Shown here in pieces: positions 37,528-45,819 of a DNA stretch of 64,000 nt (the first letter of the stretch is position 1; every line of letters starts with the position of its first letter). This DNA comes from Pseudomonas sp. H9. Lineage in GTDB: Bacteria; Pseudomonadota; Gammaproteobacteria; Pseudomonadales; Pseudomonadaceae. The stretch lies in contig NZ_SMOK01000019.1 in NCBI RefSeq assembly GCF_004353925.1, positions 59,471 to 123,470 of the forward strand, given 5' to 3'. The notes under the pieces were generated by a model. It was not told the DNA's origin. It saw only the letters and a list, made by a program, of their open reading frames with translations, and ran no database searches. Both the position numbers and the translations under genes were made by a program.

Positions 37528-37706
37528 TGGCGGTTCGACTCGTTGCCAAATAAAAGCGCCGATTGTACTTCATCAGGCGCCTGACGATTCACCCCTGATC
37601 GCAGTGAAGCTGCAGTTGAGCGGTTTTCTGCCGATCAACAGCGGCGCCGAACGGCGAACAACGTTAGAATATCGGCCCTGACTTATCCACAGATGGCCGA
37701 TCCTTC

Positions 37707-38498
37707 TTGTTAATCGAGTCCCGCCGCCGCGCTTACCTCAACGCCATGCAAGTGGTGCACTGGCTGCCGCGTACCGAACTGCCGTTCGCCGCACCGTCGC
37801 GCCCGGAGCTGTTGCTGCCGCTGGCGCCTGAGGTGCTGCCTGAGTTCGACGCGCCGCCGGCGACGCCTGCGCAGGTGCCGGTGAATGCACCGGTAGCGCG
37901 CAGCGGTGAACGGCCGAAAATCGAGATTCCGCGCCCTGGTAACGCACCGAAAGCCACCAGCAAGGCGGTAGAGCAGGTTGAACCTGAGCCAGAAGTAATC
38001 AAGCCCAAGCCGGTGCCACCACCGCGCTTTGCCCTGCAACTACTGCGCGCCGGTAGCTGCCTGCTGTTGGTGGAGCTGGCGACCGGCCAGCCGTTCCAGA
38101 GCCGTGACCCGTCATACCTGCTGCTCAAAGACATGCTGCGTGCTGCCGGTTTGCCCGATAGCCCGCAGATTATCGGCGAGCCGGTGCGCTGGCCGTTGCT
38201 GGTGCGTGGCAACCTTGACCAGGGCCCGCAAGCGGCCACCGATTTTGTCCAGGGCTTCATTCAGGCGCGGCTTGAAGAATCTCCCTGCGTTTGCATCTGG
38301 CTGATCGGCCTGCCTGCCGTGCGTTTTGCCGGTGAGGCAGATGCCGAGGCCTATTATCGCGAGTTGCCGGTTGAAGGCCTGGGCAATGCCTGGGCCTTGC
38401 CGGGCCTTGAGTTGTTGATGGACGAGCCGCAGCGCAAAGCGGACGTCTGGCAAGCCATGCGCCGGCTGATGGCGCGCTGGAAACCAAGTGATGAGTGA
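37707..38498 (+). CDS. holD: HolD-like DNA polymerase III psi subunit (pseudomonad type)
   Basis: 263 residues, with a weakly supported TTG start. The N-terminal RRRAYLNAMQVVHWLPR matches the E. coli psi pattern RR-x4-L-x2-(M/L)-x3-W. The C-terminal domain from about 110 ends LPGLELLMDEPQRKADVWQAMRRLM, also psi-like. Between them is a Pro/Ala/Val-rich linker (about 25-110) absent from E. coli psi. Position before rimI repeats the E. coli holD-rimI order and that of the pseudomonad cryptic psi subunit. Databases may label it TonB-like because of the proline linker. It links the clamp loader to SSB via chi. Confidence 0.72.
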   Translation: MLIESRRRAYLNAMQVVHWLPRTELPFAAPSRPELLLPLAPEVLPEFDAPPATPAQVPVNAPVARSGERPKIEIPRPGNAPKATSKAVEQVEPEPEVIKPKPVPPPRFALQLLRAGSCLLLVELATGQPFQSRDPSYLLLKDMLRAAGLPDSPQIIGEPVRWPLLVRGNLDQGPQAATDFVQGFIQARLEESPCVCIWLIGLPAVRFAGEADAEAYYRELPVEGLGNAWALPGLELLMDEPQRKADVWQAMRRLMARWKPSDE

Positions 38499-38943
38499 CA
38501 CAATCAGCTTCCGCCGGATGACCGAGGCGGATCTGGATGCCGTACTGAAAATCGAATACGCCGCCTTCAGCCACCCATGGACCCGGGGCATTTTCCTCGA
38601 CGGGCTAAAATCCTATGAGATCTGGTTGATGTTCGAAGGTGAGCAACAGGTCGGCCACGGCGTGATCAACGTGATCATCGATGAAGCTCACCTGCTCAAC
38701 ATTACCGTCAAGCCGGAGAGTCAGGGCCGTGGCCTGGGCTTGCGCCTGCTTGAAGAGTTGATGAAGCGCGCCTACGAACTGAATGGCCGCGAGTGCTTCC
38801 TTGAGGTCCGTGCCAGCAACCAGTCGGCCTACCGCCTGTATGAGCGCTACGGTTTCAACGAAATCGGTCGCCGTCGCGATTACTACCCGGTTGCCGGAGG
38901 ACGTGAAGACGCCCTGGTGATGGCCTGTACCCTGATCGAGTGA
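38491..38943 (+). CDS. rimI: ribosomal protein S18 alanine N-acetyltransferase
   Basis: 150 residues; one GNAT domain. The acetyl-CoA loop is ESQGRGLGLRLLEEL, followed by FLEVRASNQSAYRLYERYGFNEIGRRRDYYP, characteristic of RimI. It acetylates the N-terminal Ala of S18. It overlaps holD by 8 bases. A GTG 3 bases earlier is possible. Confidence 0.95.
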   Translation: MSDTISFRRMTEADLDAVLKIEYAAFSHPWTRGIFLDGLKSYEIWLMFEGEQQVGHGVINVIIDEAHLLNITVKPESQGRGLGLRLLEELMKRAYELNGRECFLEVRASNQSAYRLYERYGFNEIGRRRDYYPVAGGREDALVMACTLIE

Positions 38944-38955
38944 TGGGAGGCGAGC

Positions 38956-39591
38956 ATGCACGATCTACAAGAACTAATTGATAACAACGCGCGCTGGGCC
39001 GATGCGATCAAGCAGAAAGATCCGGACTTTTTCGCCAAGCTTGCCCGTCAGCAAACTCCTGAGTTTCTCTGGATTGGCTGCTCGGACGCCCGGGTTCCGG
39101 CCAACGAGATTGTCGGCATGTTGCCGGGCGATCTGTTCGTGCACCGTAATGTCGCCAATGTGGTGCTGCATACCGACCTGAACTGCCTGTCGGTGATTCA
39201 GTACGCCGTGGACGTGCTCAAGGTCAAACACATCCTGGTCACCGGCCACTACGGCTGTGGTGGCGTGCGCGCGGCCATGCAAGATCGGCAACTGGGCCTG
39301 ATCGACGGCTGGCTACGCTCGATTCGCGACCTGTATTACGAGAAGCGTAACGAGCTGGCAGCGCTGGAAGGCGAGGCCAAGGTTGATCGCTTGTGCGAAC
39401 TCAATGTCATCCAGCAGGTGGCGAACGTTGGTCACACCAGCATTGTGCAGAACGCCTGGCACCGTGGGCAGAGCCTGTCGATCCATGGCTGCATCTACGG
39501 CATCAAGGATGGCCGCTGGAAGAGCCTGAACACCACCATCAGCGGGCCGGAGCAATTACCTCCGCAATATCGCCTGCGCCCCCTGGACTAG
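38956..39591 (+). CDS. can: beta-class carbonic anhydrase
   Basis: 211 residues. Zinc ligands Cys42, His98 and Cys101 with the Asp44-Arg46 dyad (CSDAR) are all present, as in E. coli Can. It interconverts CO2 and bicarbonate for biosynthesis and pH balance. GGGAGGC lies upstream of the ATG. It starts 12 bases after rimI, so probably the same transcript as holD-rimI. Confidence 0.96.
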   Translation: MHDLQELIDNNARWADAIKQKDPDFFAKLARQQTPEFLWIGCSDARVPANEIVGMLPGDLFVHRNVANVVLHTDLNCLSVIQYAVDVLKVKHILVTGHYGCGGVRAAMQDRQLGLIDGWLRSIRDLYYEKRNELAALEGEAKVDRLCELNVIQQVANVGHTSIVQNAWHRGQSLSIHGCIYGIKDGRWKSLNTTISGPEQLPPQYRLRPLD

Positions 39592-39608
39592 AGAAAGGCT
39601 TACCTGCC

Positions 39609-39681
39609 TGTAGGAGCGGGCTTGCCCCGCGATGCGAGGTGACTGACACACCGCTATCGCGGGGCAAGCCCGCTCCTACAG
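39609..39681. repeat. REP inverted pair with GTGACTGACACA loop
   Basis: Complete outward-ending pair, GGAGCGGGCTTGCCCCGCG to its reverse complement, with a spacer (GAGGTGACTGACACACCGC) also seen at 44141. Between convergent can and the 39687 gene. Confidence 0.92.
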
Positions 39682-39686
39682 GAGGG

Positions 39687-40826
39687 TTAGGTGCTCTTCA
39701 GGTCGCGCAGCATGCGCGTCACTGCACCGGTATTGCACTTGGCACCAGCCTGTTCTGAGGTCATGTCGCGAATGGTGCGGTAAAACAGCTCGCAGGTCTG
39801 CTTCTTCGCCGTCACCTGCCATTTCTGCGTACAGGCCCCCAGGGTCGCCTGGGCACTCGCTGCCGGATTACGGCCCATGCCAGCTTGCCAGCAAGCCGCA
39901 CTCAAATCTTGCCCCATCATTTTCAGGCCTGCTTGGTCAGCTTGGTCTTGATCACCGTCGTGATTCTTTTCGTCTGCGGCGTACCAGATCGCGCTGGGGT
40001 GGTTGGCGCCCAGTACCGCCACGCGCTGCCCGGCTTGCGGGTTGATGCTGACCAACCCCAGCACATCGAGTTTTGGCCCGTACTGCTGTTCGATCCAACT
40101 GCGTACCGGTGCGCCAAAGGCGACCATTGGCAGGGAAGTGCCACTGGTGGTGCGAGTGAGTTCGCGGACCATGCGTACCTGGTAGTCCTTGAAGTAGCCG
40201 TATACCCCTTCCAGCTCTTTGCCGGCACTGGCGGGGGCGGCGATCGGGGCGATGTCGACGATGGTCTGGTAGGCCGGTGTCTGTTCGGTAGGGATACCGT
40301 TGAAAGTCAGCAGCGTTGCCCAGCGGTCGGTGGTGTTGGAGCGCAGGTAGTCTTGTGCCTGGGTCAATGAATAATCCGGCGGAAAGTGCAGCAACTCGAT
40401 ACTGCGGCGGTTCTCCAGGGCCATGCCCAGTGGCAGAAACAAACTCCAGTTGTAAGCCCATTTCCCGTCGCTGTTCAGGCGACGGGCGCCTTGGTAGGCC
40501 AGTTCTCCGGTGTCGAGCAAGGTCGCCAGTGGCCTGCTGTAGCGGCTGGGTACGCCCTGAATCTTGGCGTAAAGCTGGTCATTGTCGCGGCTGACTCGGA
40601 CCTTGGCGGCGGGGTAGCCGTCGCGTTGCACACTCTGGCTCAGGTAATGCTCGACAGTCTGCTCCAGCGTCCAGTTGCGAAAGCAGATGACGTTGCAGTT
40701 GTTGGGGTAGGCAAACAGGCGAGCCACGCGCTCCTCATTCCCCAGGTTCAGCTGGGCGTCGGCCAAGGCTGCGGTGGCGCCGACCAAGGCTGCCAGCCCG
40801 AGCGTCATTCGAACGGTTTTGTACAT
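39687..40826 (-). CDS. exported protein of unknown function
   Basis: 379 residues with a signal peptide (MYKTVRMTLGLAALVGATAALA, cleavage near 22-24). AAGGAG precedes the ATG. The mature part has seven or more cysteines (CNVICF near the start; CWQAG, CTQKW, CELFY, CNTG at the end), suggesting disulfides and periplasmic or surface location. I do not recognise a domain. It is divergent from the M15-type peptidase gene with an 86-base gap, so the two may be co-regulated. Confidence 0.7.
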   Translation of the reverse strand: MYKTVRMTLGLAALVGATAALADAQLNLGNEERVARLFAYPNNCNVICFRNWTLEQTVEHYLSQSVQRDGYPAAKVRVSRDNDQLYAKIQGVPSRYSRPLATLLDTGELAYQGARRLNSDGKWAYNWSLFLPLGMALENRRSIELLHFPPDYSLTQAQDYLRSNTTDRWATLLTFNGIPTEQTPAYQTIVDIAPIAAPASAGKELEGVYGYFKDYQVRMVRELTRTTSGTSLPMVAFGAPVRSWIEQQYGPKLDVLGLVSINPQAGQRVAVLGANHPSAIWYAADEKNHDGDQDQADQAGLKMMGQDLSAACWQAGMGRNPAASAQATLGACTQKWQVTAKKQTCELFYRTIRDMTSEQAGAKCNTGAVTRMLRDLKST

Positions 40827-40912
40827 GCTTAACTCCTTGTCATGACCTCCTCACAGCGGGAGGGCCGCCAAACTTAAGACGTTTTACACCAACAGGGACG
40901 GAGAAGAAGCAA

Positions 40913-41530
40913 ATGGGCGCGTGGCACAGGGCAGGTATTTACGCAGGATTGCTTCTGACAGTGCTCGGCAGTGCCCAGGTGCAGGCCGATGAGCGAGATC
41001 TGTATATGTTCGCTCACTGGGCAGGAGACCATGAAACCCGGGGCTTCCGGGACATGTTGGTGAAGGCGCGCCTGTATGGCGTGGTGCCAATCGATCAGTT
41101 GTTGCGCTCAGCCAGTGACTGGCGTTTGTGCTCTGCGCAGCCCTTTGCCGTAGCGCCGGCAGCACAGTGGCCGGCGGTGCGCTCGACCCTGCAACTGCTC
41201 AAGACCTTAGGGGATAAGGGTATTTTGCCGCGTTATGAAGTGGTGTCCACCTACCGCGATCCGCGCCTTAATCGCTGCGCGGGCGGTGCGGTGGCCAGTG
41301 CGCACACGCAGTCTTTTGCGGTGGATCTGCTGCTGCCGCCGTGGGCCGATCCCAACCCGCTGTGCGCGTTCTGGCAGACTCAGGGCAAAGCCTGGAACAT
41401 GGGCTTGGGGCGATACCCTTCCGGGCGGATTCATATCGATACGGCGGGTTTTCGTACCTGGGGTGGGGACTTCAGTGCCGGTTCCTCGTTCTGTGCGTTA
41501 CCTGATGCAAACCAACCTCAAAGTAAATGA
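40913..41530 (+). CDS. M15-family D,D-carboxypeptidase-like protein
   Basis: 205 residues with a signal peptide (MGAWHRAGIYAGLLLTVLGSAQVQA). The zinc motif SAHTQSFAVD (His131, Asp138) and GRIHIDTAG (His174) match the VanY/DacA-like M15 fold, H-x6-D ... H. It would trim peptidoglycan peptides in the periplasm. GGAG precedes the ATG. Its last 13 bases overlap the opposing LysR gene. Substrate inferred from family. Confidence 0.78.
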   Translation: MGAWHRAGIYAGLLLTVLGSAQVQADERDLYMFAHWAGDHETRGFRDMLVKARLYGVVPIDQLLRSASDWRLCSAQPFAVAPAAQWPAVRSTLQLLKTLGDKGILPRYEVVSTYRDPRLNRCAGGAVASAHTQSFAVDLLLPPWADPNPLCAFWQTQGKAWNMGLGRYPSGRIHIDTAGFRTWGGDFSAGSSFCALPDANQPQSK

Positions 41531-42396
41531 GCCAGGCAGGCTTGGGCTTGGTCGCTGACCCACTGGATGAAACGCTGGCAGTTGTCATCGCCAGCCATTG
41601 CCGGTGGGCAGAGCAAGTAATACGCCGATTGATCCTGTACGAAGCTGCGCGGCGCCTGCAATTGGCCGCTGTCGATTTCGTCCTGAACCATCAGGAATGA
41701 AGCCAAGGCCACGCCCAGCCCGGCGACGGCGGCCTGGATACACAGATAGAAATGTTCGTAGTCGGCGCGAGTGCTGCCACCGGCCGATTCGCCGCTCTGG
41801 CGCAGCCAGGTGTTCCAGGCGTCGGGGCGTGAGGCGCTATGCAGCAAGCGCAGGCCCTCCAGGCCCTGATCGGGTATCGCCAGTTGCGGGCTGCTCACCG
41901 GTCCGACCCACTCGTCACAGATTTTCGCCGCATGAAGCTCAGCGTCCCAGCGAAAGTCATCGCGGCGCAGGGCCAGGTCGACGCCACTGCGGGAAAAGTC
42001 GATGGGGCCACCGGCGGCAACCAGATGCAGGTGGATATCGGGATGCGTGGCGTGAAAGTCAGGTAGGCGTGGGATTAGCCATTTCATCGCAATGGTGGGC
42101 TCGCACGACAGCACCAACACGTTTTCGCGGGCCTGTTGCTGCAGGCGGTATACCGCGCCTTGCAGTTGTTCGAACACCGACAGGGTGGTGCCGTGCAGTG
42201 CGCGGCCGGCCGGGGTGAGGAAGATGGCCCGGTTACGCCGCTCGAACAGTTCTACGCCCAGGGATTCTTCCAGCAGTCGCACCTGACGGCTCACCGCGCC
42301 GTGGGTGACGTTGAGCAGTTCGGCGGCGCGCACGAAGCTTTGGGTCTGGGCGGCGACGTCGAAATAGCGAAAGGCGGACAGCGCGGGAAGTTTCAT
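41518..42396 (-). CDS. LysR-family regulator (GcvA/TrpI-like)
   Basis: 292 residues. The N-terminal winged helix-turn-helix is SFVRAAELLNVTHGAVSRQVRLLEESLGVELFERR. The C-terminal effector domain has LVAAGGPIDFSRSGVDLALRRDDF, as in GcvA/AmpR-type members. The upstream 34 in-frame codons lie in the promoter region and are excluded. It is divergent from a LysE/RhtB exporter gene, whose promoter it probably controls in response to an amino acid. Confidence 0.9.
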   Translation of the reverse strand: MKLPALSAFRYFDVAAQTQSFVRAAELLNVTHGAVSRQVRLLEESLGVELFERRNRAIFLTPAGRALHGTTLSVFEQLQGAVYRLQQQARENVLVLSCEPTIAMKWLIPRLPDFHATHPDIHLHLVAAGGPIDFSRSGVDLALRRDDFRWDAELHAAKICDEWVGPVSSPQLAIPDQGLEGLRLLHSASRPDAWNTWLRQSGESAGGSTRADYEHFYLCIQAAVAGLGVALASFLMVQDEIDSGQLQAPRSFVQDQSAYYLLCPPAMAGDDNCQRFIQWVSDQAQACLAHLL

Positions 42397-42488
42397 ATCT
42401 GTGAGGAAAACTAGCGGATTTGACGCACTATAAATCGTTTTTTTTGGTGGGCGAAGCTTTTGATAATTGACAGCGTTGGGTGTTTGGT

Positions 42489-42513
42489 CGCGGGGCAAGC
42501 CCGCTCCTACCGG
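42489..42513. repeat. single half-REP in the LysR/LysE divergent promoter
   Basis: CGCGGGGCAAGCCCGCTCC without a partner, about 50 bases upstream of the exporter start. Half-REPs in promoter regions are uncommon in this window. Confidence 0.8.
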
Positions 42514-42565
42514 GCGTTATTCAATTGGGTATCTGTGTGATTTTTTCGCAGATCGAGGAGCTTTC

Positions 42566-43183
42566 GTGAACGAGATTTTTGCTGTTGCGCTATTTACTGT
42601 GCTGGCGGTAATCAGCCCCGGCGCTGACTTTGCCATGGTTACTCGCAGCAGTTATGCCTTCGGGCGTCGTGCCGGGTTGTCGGCGGCGTTAGGCATCGCG
42701 TTGGGTGTGCAGGTGCATGTGCTGTACACCGTACTCGGTATTGCAGTGATCATCAGTCAGAGCCCGCCGTTGTTTCTGGTGATGAAGGTGCTGGGGGCGG
42801 GGTACCTGATTTACCTGGGGTACAAGTCGTTCACCAACACCTCGCGGGTTTCTCTGGAGGATGACGTGCAGCGCAGTCGGCCAGACGTTCTGGCGGCGTT
42901 TCGTTCGGGCTTTCTGACCAATGCACTCAACCCCAAGACCATGCTGTTCGTGGTCAGTGCCTACACTCAGGTAGTGCAGCCGGGGAGTTCGCTGGCGACC
43001 AGCCTTGGTTATGGTGTGTTCATATCAATGGCGCATTGGCTCTGGTTCAGTCTGGTCGCATTGTTCTTTTCTTCGTCATCTTTGCGGCGGATCATGCTGG
43101 ACAGACAGCTATTGGTCGATCGAGTGGTTGGCGTCGCTTTAATGGGTTTGGGGCTGGCGGTGGTATTGGCCAACGTGCGGTGA
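42566..43183 (+). CDS. LysE/RhtB family amino-acid exporter
   Basis: 205 residues, six predicted membrane helices. The family start is present: AVISPGADFAMVTRSSYAFGRRAGLSAALGIALG. GTG start with GAGGAG upstream; the in-frame extension to 42467 runs through a REP half and is excluded. Members export amino acids or homoserine lactone-like compounds. Probably controlled by the divergent LysR. The fecR gene begins 1 base after its stop. Confidence 0.9.
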   Translation: MNEIFAVALFTVLAVISPGADFAMVTRSSYAFGRRAGLSAALGIALGVQVHVLYTVLGIAVIISQSPPLFLVMKVLGAGYLIYLGYKSFTNTSRVSLEDDVQRSRPDVLAAFRSGFLTNALNPKTMLFVVSAYTQVVQPGSSLATSLGYGVFISMAHWLWFSLVALFFSSSSLRRIMLDRQLLVDRVVGVALMGLGLAVVLANVR

Positions 43184-43184
43184 T

Positions 43185-44144
43185 ATGAACAAATCTCCTT
43201 CTGCCCGCGTGCTCCAAGAAGCTGCCGAATGGCTGGTGCGCCTGGACGGTAACGTCGATGCGGCCGAGCGCAATGCTTTTCGCGACTGGCTCGATGCCGA
43301 CCCTGAGCACCTGGAAGCCATCGAGCGCTTGCAGGGCAGCCTGGCCACACTGAGCGACGCTGCGCGCGAACCTGCGCGAGTGGCGCTGGAGGGCATTGCC
43401 CGGCGGCGAGCGAGGCGCCAGCCGCTCAAGGCGCTGGCGTTGGCAGCCCTGGTGTTGCTGCTGGTTGGCGTCTTCTTGCAGCAGTTTCCGCCGCCGTACC
43501 TATTGGCGGACATTCGCACCAACACTGGCCAATGGAGCACACAGCAACTGCCCGACGGTAGTCGTATCAGCCTTGATGGCGGTTCGGCGGTGGACCTGCA
43601 GTTCGATGCCCAGCGGCGTACGATACGCTTGGTGCGCGGAGAGATCCGGGTGGAGGTGGCCAAGGATGATACGCGGCCTTTTCAGGTGCTGACCGAGCAC
43701 GGCAGCGTGCGTGCGCTGGGTACCCGCTTTGTCGTTGAGCAACTGCCCGGCTACAGTCGGGTGGCGATGATCGAGTCGGCTGCCGAGGTCGACAGTGCCG
43801 ACAAGCGTGTGGCTGTTCAGGCTGGACAGGCGTTGCGCTTTGATCGCACCGGGCCTGGGGCGCTGCAGCGCGTTGATGCGACGGTGATTGATCAGGCCTG
43901 GGAGCAGCATCAGTTGCTGGTGCGTGATCAATCTCTGGATGAAGTATTGGAGCGGCTTGCACGCAATCACCAGGGTTATCTGTTATTTGATGCCAAGGCG
44001 TTGCAACTGATACGAGTGACCGCTGTACTGCCCGCCGATGACAGCCAGCGAGCCTTACGCTTGTTGGCGCGTAGCTTGCCGATCAAGGTTGAGCAGTACA
44101 CGCCCTGGGTGACCCACATTTCCGTTGCGCAGGGCCTTCGTTAG
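43185..44144 (+). CDS. FecR-type anti-sigma regulator without an adjacent sigma gene
   Basis: 319 residues. Cytoplasmic DUF4880-like part (EAAEWLVRLDGNVDAAERNAFRDWLDADPEH), membrane helix about 81-98, periplasmic FecR domain (LPDGSRISLDGGSAVDL ... VRALGTRFVV), and a C-terminal STN-like part. FecR proteins relay receptor signals to an ECF sigma factor normally encoded just upstream. Here the upstream neighbour is a LysE gene 1 base away, so the cognate sigma is missing or elsewhere. Its TAG stop is part of the following REP element. Confidence 0.88.
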   Translation: MNKSPSARVLQEAAEWLVRLDGNVDAAERNAFRDWLDADPEHLEAIERLQGSLATLSDAAREPARVALEGIARRRARRQPLKALALAALVLLLVGVFLQQFPPPYLLADIRTNTGQWSTQQLPDGSRISLDGGSAVDLQFDAQRRTIRLVRGEIRVEVAKDDTRPFQVLTEHGSVRALGTRFVVEQLPGYSRVAMIESAAEVDSADKRVAVQAGQALRFDRTGPGALQRVDATVIDQAWEQHQLLVRDQSLDEVLERLARNHQGYLLFDAKALQLIRVTAVLPADDSQRALRLLARSLPIKVEQYTPWVTHISVAQGLR

Positions 44145-44212
44145 GAGCGGGCTTGCCCCGCGATTGCAAGGTGACTGACACAACGCTATCGCGGGGCAAG
44201 CCCGCTCCCACA
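44141..44212. repeat. REP inverted pair overlapping the fecR stop
   Basis: TTAGGAGCGGGCTTGCCCCG to CTCCCACA, with spacer GTGACTGACACAACGC like that at 39609. The fecR stop TAG is the TAG of the REP arm, so element insertion may have set the gene's end. Confidence 0.9.
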
Positions 44213-44225
44213 GAGGCTGCGATAC

Positions 44226-45725
44226 TCAAAATTGCTTCTCCAGCTTCAGGCTGATGCTGTTCTTGTCGTAGGAATACAGCCAGTCGATGTTGCTTTCGAC
44301 CTTGCTGTATTTGACCGTCAGGCTGGGAACCAGGTCGTACACCGCCAGGCGCGGGGCGCGCAGGATGAAGGTATAGTTTTGCTCGTCTTCATTGCGCCGG
44401 CCATCAACGATGGCGCTGTAGGCGTCGTATTGGCGGGTGCGATACGAGGCGAACAGCACGGCACTCAAGCCCACGTCAAAGTCCTTGGCGACGCCAAGGC
44501 GCAGGCCTTTCTGAAAGTAGGCGGCGGTGCGGTCTTGAGCGTTGCGGTCGCTGAAATCGACGCCGCCGAACAAGGTCCATTGATGGGGCAGGGCTTGCCA
44601 CAGCGTGGCGTACACCGAGCTGGTATCGCCATCCAGGTTGCTGTTGATATCGTGCTTGTGGGCCATGTCTTTGTAGTCGCCTTCAAGCTTGAACATGCGT
44701 GTGGCCGACAGCGTGTGCATCCATTCGCCGCGCAGTCCCCAGGCGCTGTACATGGCATCGTCGCCGATGGTGTTGAACTCGTATGAGGGGCCCAGCGAGT
44801 ACTGGTTACGCGCATCGTTGTAGCTGTAGCCGACATTGTTGATCAGCGTGCCTTCGTTGTATTTGCTCTCTTTGTCATAAGCCTGGCCGTACCACAGCGA
44901 ACGCATGAACACGCCGTGGTGACCGCTGATGGCTATGCGCTTGTTCAGTGTGCCTTCGTAATCCACGCCGTGGGCCGACACGGCCTTGGGCAGGGAGCGG
45001 TTGATCAGGTAGGTGCCTTGATCGGTCTCCATGCGGTAGGTCACGGTGCTTTCGGAAGACTGGTTAAGGTTGTCGGCCCAGATCGGACCTACGGCCAGGG
45101 AGCCTTGCCAATCTTCACGGTGGTCCAGGGCTTGGAGAAAACTGTCCACGGTTTTGCCCAGGCCCATGGCCTGCGCATTCGAAGGGCTGAGGCTGCTGCT
45201 GATCTGTTTGAAGGCTGTAGTCGATTCTCGGTCCTTGCGGTTTTCGAACAGCACACGGGCCAATTCGAGGCGACCGGGGAGGAAGTCCGATTGCATGGCC
45301 AGCAGTTGCCGGTAGTAGTCCTCGGCCTGGTCAAGATCACCGGCAGCGCGCGCCAGGGCACCGTTGGCGTAGGCGGTGAGCATCGGGTCATGGCCGGGCA
45401 GGGCGGTGTAGCGCTTGAGGTAGTCCTTGGCGTGCAGCCATTGCTGGCGCCCGATCGACAGGTACACCGCGCGGCCCAGGTCATCGAGGTTATTGCCAAC
45501 GCTGTAGGTCTGGCCATCGATGGTTATCAGCGGCGCGGCGGAGTCGTTGGGCAGTTCGTCTTTGAGAAATTCGCGCTCTTGCTGGTTGGCGCGGTATTCG
45601 ATGGACTGGTTCAGGCGCAGGCTGGTGTCCTGGTCGGCGGCGAGTGCGGCCTGTGTCGTGAACATCAGCAGGGAAAAGGGTAGAAGGTGCAGCGTGAGTG
45701 ATCGCTTGCAATAGAACTGGGGCAT
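44226..45725 (-). CDS. Slam-family outer-membrane exporter (type XI secretion)
   Basis: 499 residues. Signal peptide ends near TTQAALA. The N-terminal periplasmic TPR part (about 100-190: YANGALARAAGDLDQAEDYYRQLLAMQ) precedes a DUF560 beta-barrel with many aromatic-girdle strands and terminal SLKLEKQF. This is the Slam layout (surface lipoprotein assembly modifier). Acinetobacter HsmA uses it to release the soluble hemophore HphA. The gene follows the candidate substrate at 45820 and receptor at 46676 on the same strand, separated by a hairpin. Substrate assignment is by context. Confidence 0.88.
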   Translation of the reverse strand: MPQFYCKRSLTLHLLPFSLLMFTTQAALAADQDTSLRLNQSIEYRANQQEREFLKDELPNDSAAPLITIDGQTYSVGNNLDDLGRAVYLSIGRQQWLHAKDYLKRYTALPGHDPMLTAYANGALARAAGDLDQAEDYYRQLLAMQSDFLPGRLELARVLFENRKDRESTTAFKQISSSLSPSNAQAMGLGKTVDSFLQALDHREDWQGSLAVGPIWADNLNQSSESTVTYRMETDQGTYLINRSLPKAVSAHGVDYEGTLNKRIAISGHHGVFMRSLWYGQAYDKESKYNEGTLINNVGYSYNDARNQYSLGPSYEFNTIGDDAMYSAWGLRGEWMHTLSATRMFKLEGDYKDMAHKHDINSNLDGDTSSVYATLWQALPHQWTLFGGVDFSDRNAQDRTAAYFQKGLRLGVAKDFDVGLSAVLFASYRTRQYDAYSAIVDGRRNEDEQNYTFILRAPRLAVYDLVPSLTVKYSKVESNIDWLYSYDKNSISLKLEKQF

Positions 45726-45755
45726 TACCAGGCTCTCAGAGTCGCTTCAAAGCGC

Positions 45756-45788
45756 CAAAAGCAAGTGCCTGACCAGCAGACACTTGCT
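45756..45788 (-). terminator. hairpin terminator between the hemophilin-like gene and slam
   Basis: On the minus strand AGCAAGTG-T-CTG / CAG-G-CACTTGCT forms a long hairpin ending in TTTTGG, in the gap of about 95 bases. It should lower slam expression relative to its upstream substrate gene. Confidence 0.7.
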
Positions 45789-45819
45789 CAATGGTGCTAC
45801 TTCAGGATCAACCCGCTAC

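Noticed and set aside
37707..38498. TonB-like energy transducer
   Set aside because: The proline-rich stretch suggests TonB, but there is no N-terminal membrane anchor, and the ends match the psi subunit, with rimI next to it.
39609..44212. REP pairs as transposon ends
   Set aside because: Similar elements occur throughout the window at gene ends with no transposase between them, so they are dispersed REPINs, not paired ends of one element.
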